Positions 5,498-5,563 of a stretch of 5,563 nucleotides of DNA are shown here, piece after piece. Made by a program: the position numbers and the translations under genes. Position 1 is the first letter of the stretch. Each line of letters opens with the position of its first letter. Below the pieces are notes generated by a model. That model was not told the origin of the DNA, did no database searches, and was given only the letters and a program-made list of their open reading frames with translations. The stretch is from assembly GCA_041485845.1 (NCBI GenBank), contig JBGPKH010000607.1, forward strand, positions 1 to 5,563. Reading direction: 5' to 3'. Origin of the DNA: OMOG01 sp041485845. Its GTDB lineage: Bacteria > Acidobacteriota > Terriglobia > Bryobacterales > Bryobacteraceae.

Positions 5498-5545
5498 CAG
5501 GTGGGGCCAAATGAGAGCATCAAAAGGGGCCAAATCAAGTTGACA
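5498..5545. repeat. IS21 right terminal repeats
   Basis: Two copies of the GGGGCCAAAT unit lie at 5503-5524 and 5526-5545, 23 bp apart, matching the left end in inverted orientation. The stretch 5498-5537 pairs with 2411-2450 at 37 of 40 positions. The outermost 8 bp (5538-5545, ending TTGACA) have no counterpart at the left end. The other strand reads TGTCAACTTGATTTGG, so a TG-type terminus at 5545 is natural. The true end could instead be the CA at 5537. Confidence 0.8.
5540..5545 (+). promoter_or_regulatory. Outward-facing consensus -35 hexamer at the right end
   Basis: TTGACA, a perfect sigma-70 -35 box, faces out of the element at its right border. IS21 itself is known to carry an outward -35 at one end, which forms a strong promoter when two copies join head to tail or when a -10 lies in the adjoining DNA. 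The position 17 bp further on falls at the window edge, so a flanking -10 cannot be checked here. Confidence 0.4.
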
Positions 5546-5563
5546 AACGCAGATGAAGCCTGA

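Larger units (their letters stand above)
2397..5545 (+). mobile_element. IS21-family insertion sequence, about 3.1 kb, with an extended right end
   Basis: The element is defined by an istA-istB pair flanked by related terminal repeats in inverted orientation. The inverted match is 37 of 40 bp between 2411-2450 and 5498-5537. The match stops exactly at TG (2411) and CA (5537), the dinucleotides that usually end IS21 elements. However, the repeat unit extends outside 2411 on the left, and a TGTCA end at 5545 looks natural on the right. The outer limits given (TG at 2397, CA at 5545) are therefore a choice. No convincing target-site duplication is visible for either pair of limits. From general knowledge, IS21 members are mostly 2-2.6 kb with a short gap after istB. 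Here about 650 bp separate istB from the right repeat, holding a third ORF (4843-5352), a palindrome (5317-5407) and a short untranslated stretch. Both transposition genes are intact. Confidence 0.9.

Noticed and set aside
5096..5563. 155-codon plus-strand frame running through the palindrome and the right terminal repeats to the last base of the window
   Set aside because: It has no Shine-Dalgarno, overlaps the better-supported 4843 ORF, reads across a palindromic repeat and the IS terminus, and its composition (Arg/Gly/Pro/Trp-rich) is typical of non-coding GC-rich DNA. It is probably an artefact.

Overview
This is a GC-rich (about 60% by eye) bacterial chromosomal stretch. The right-hand 56% is an insertion sequence of the IS21 family; the left part carries a few unrelated chromosomal genes. 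Nothing in the window fixes the taxon. The GC-rich, bacterial-type lipobox, strong Shine-Dalgarno sites and dispersed-looking GC-rich palindromes would fit Acidobacteriota of the Solibacter/Bryobacter type, but that is a guess from general familiarity, not a result.

Layout. Positions 1-59 hold no recognisable feature. Positions 60-653 (minus) encode a small helical lipoprotein of unknown function, with a plausible sigma-70 promoter at 685-713. Positions 672-863 (plus) hold a doubtful small ORF whose tail looks coding and has a CxxCH motif. A long near-perfect hairpin (870-936) sits between that ORF and the convergent flavin amine oxidase gene (950-2383, minus).

The IS21-family element begins 14-28 bp upstream of the amine oxidase start codon. 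It contains a left terminal repeat block (2401-2450), a leader with an octamer tandem repeat and a UUCG hairpin, istA (DDE transposase, 2511-4070), istB (AAA+ helper ATPase, 4067-4846), a third ORF that starts inside the istB stop codon (4843-5352), a 91-bp palindrome (5317-5407), and a right terminal repeat ending in an outward-facing TTGACA (5498-5545). The two terminal regions share a 40-bp inverted repeat with 37 matches.

How the parts work together. IstA should bind the terminal repeats and catalyse strand transfer, while IstB uses ATP to assemble the transpososome and select targets. Both reading frames look intact, so the element may be mobile. The unusual part is the roughly 650 bp between istB and the right terminal repeat. 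It holds a possible translationally coupled passenger ORF with its own good ribosome binding site and a large palindrome. This is the best candidate for something undescribed, although coding there is not proven. The lipoprotein and the amine oxidase show no evident functional link to the element, apart from the element having landed at the amine oxidase 5' end.
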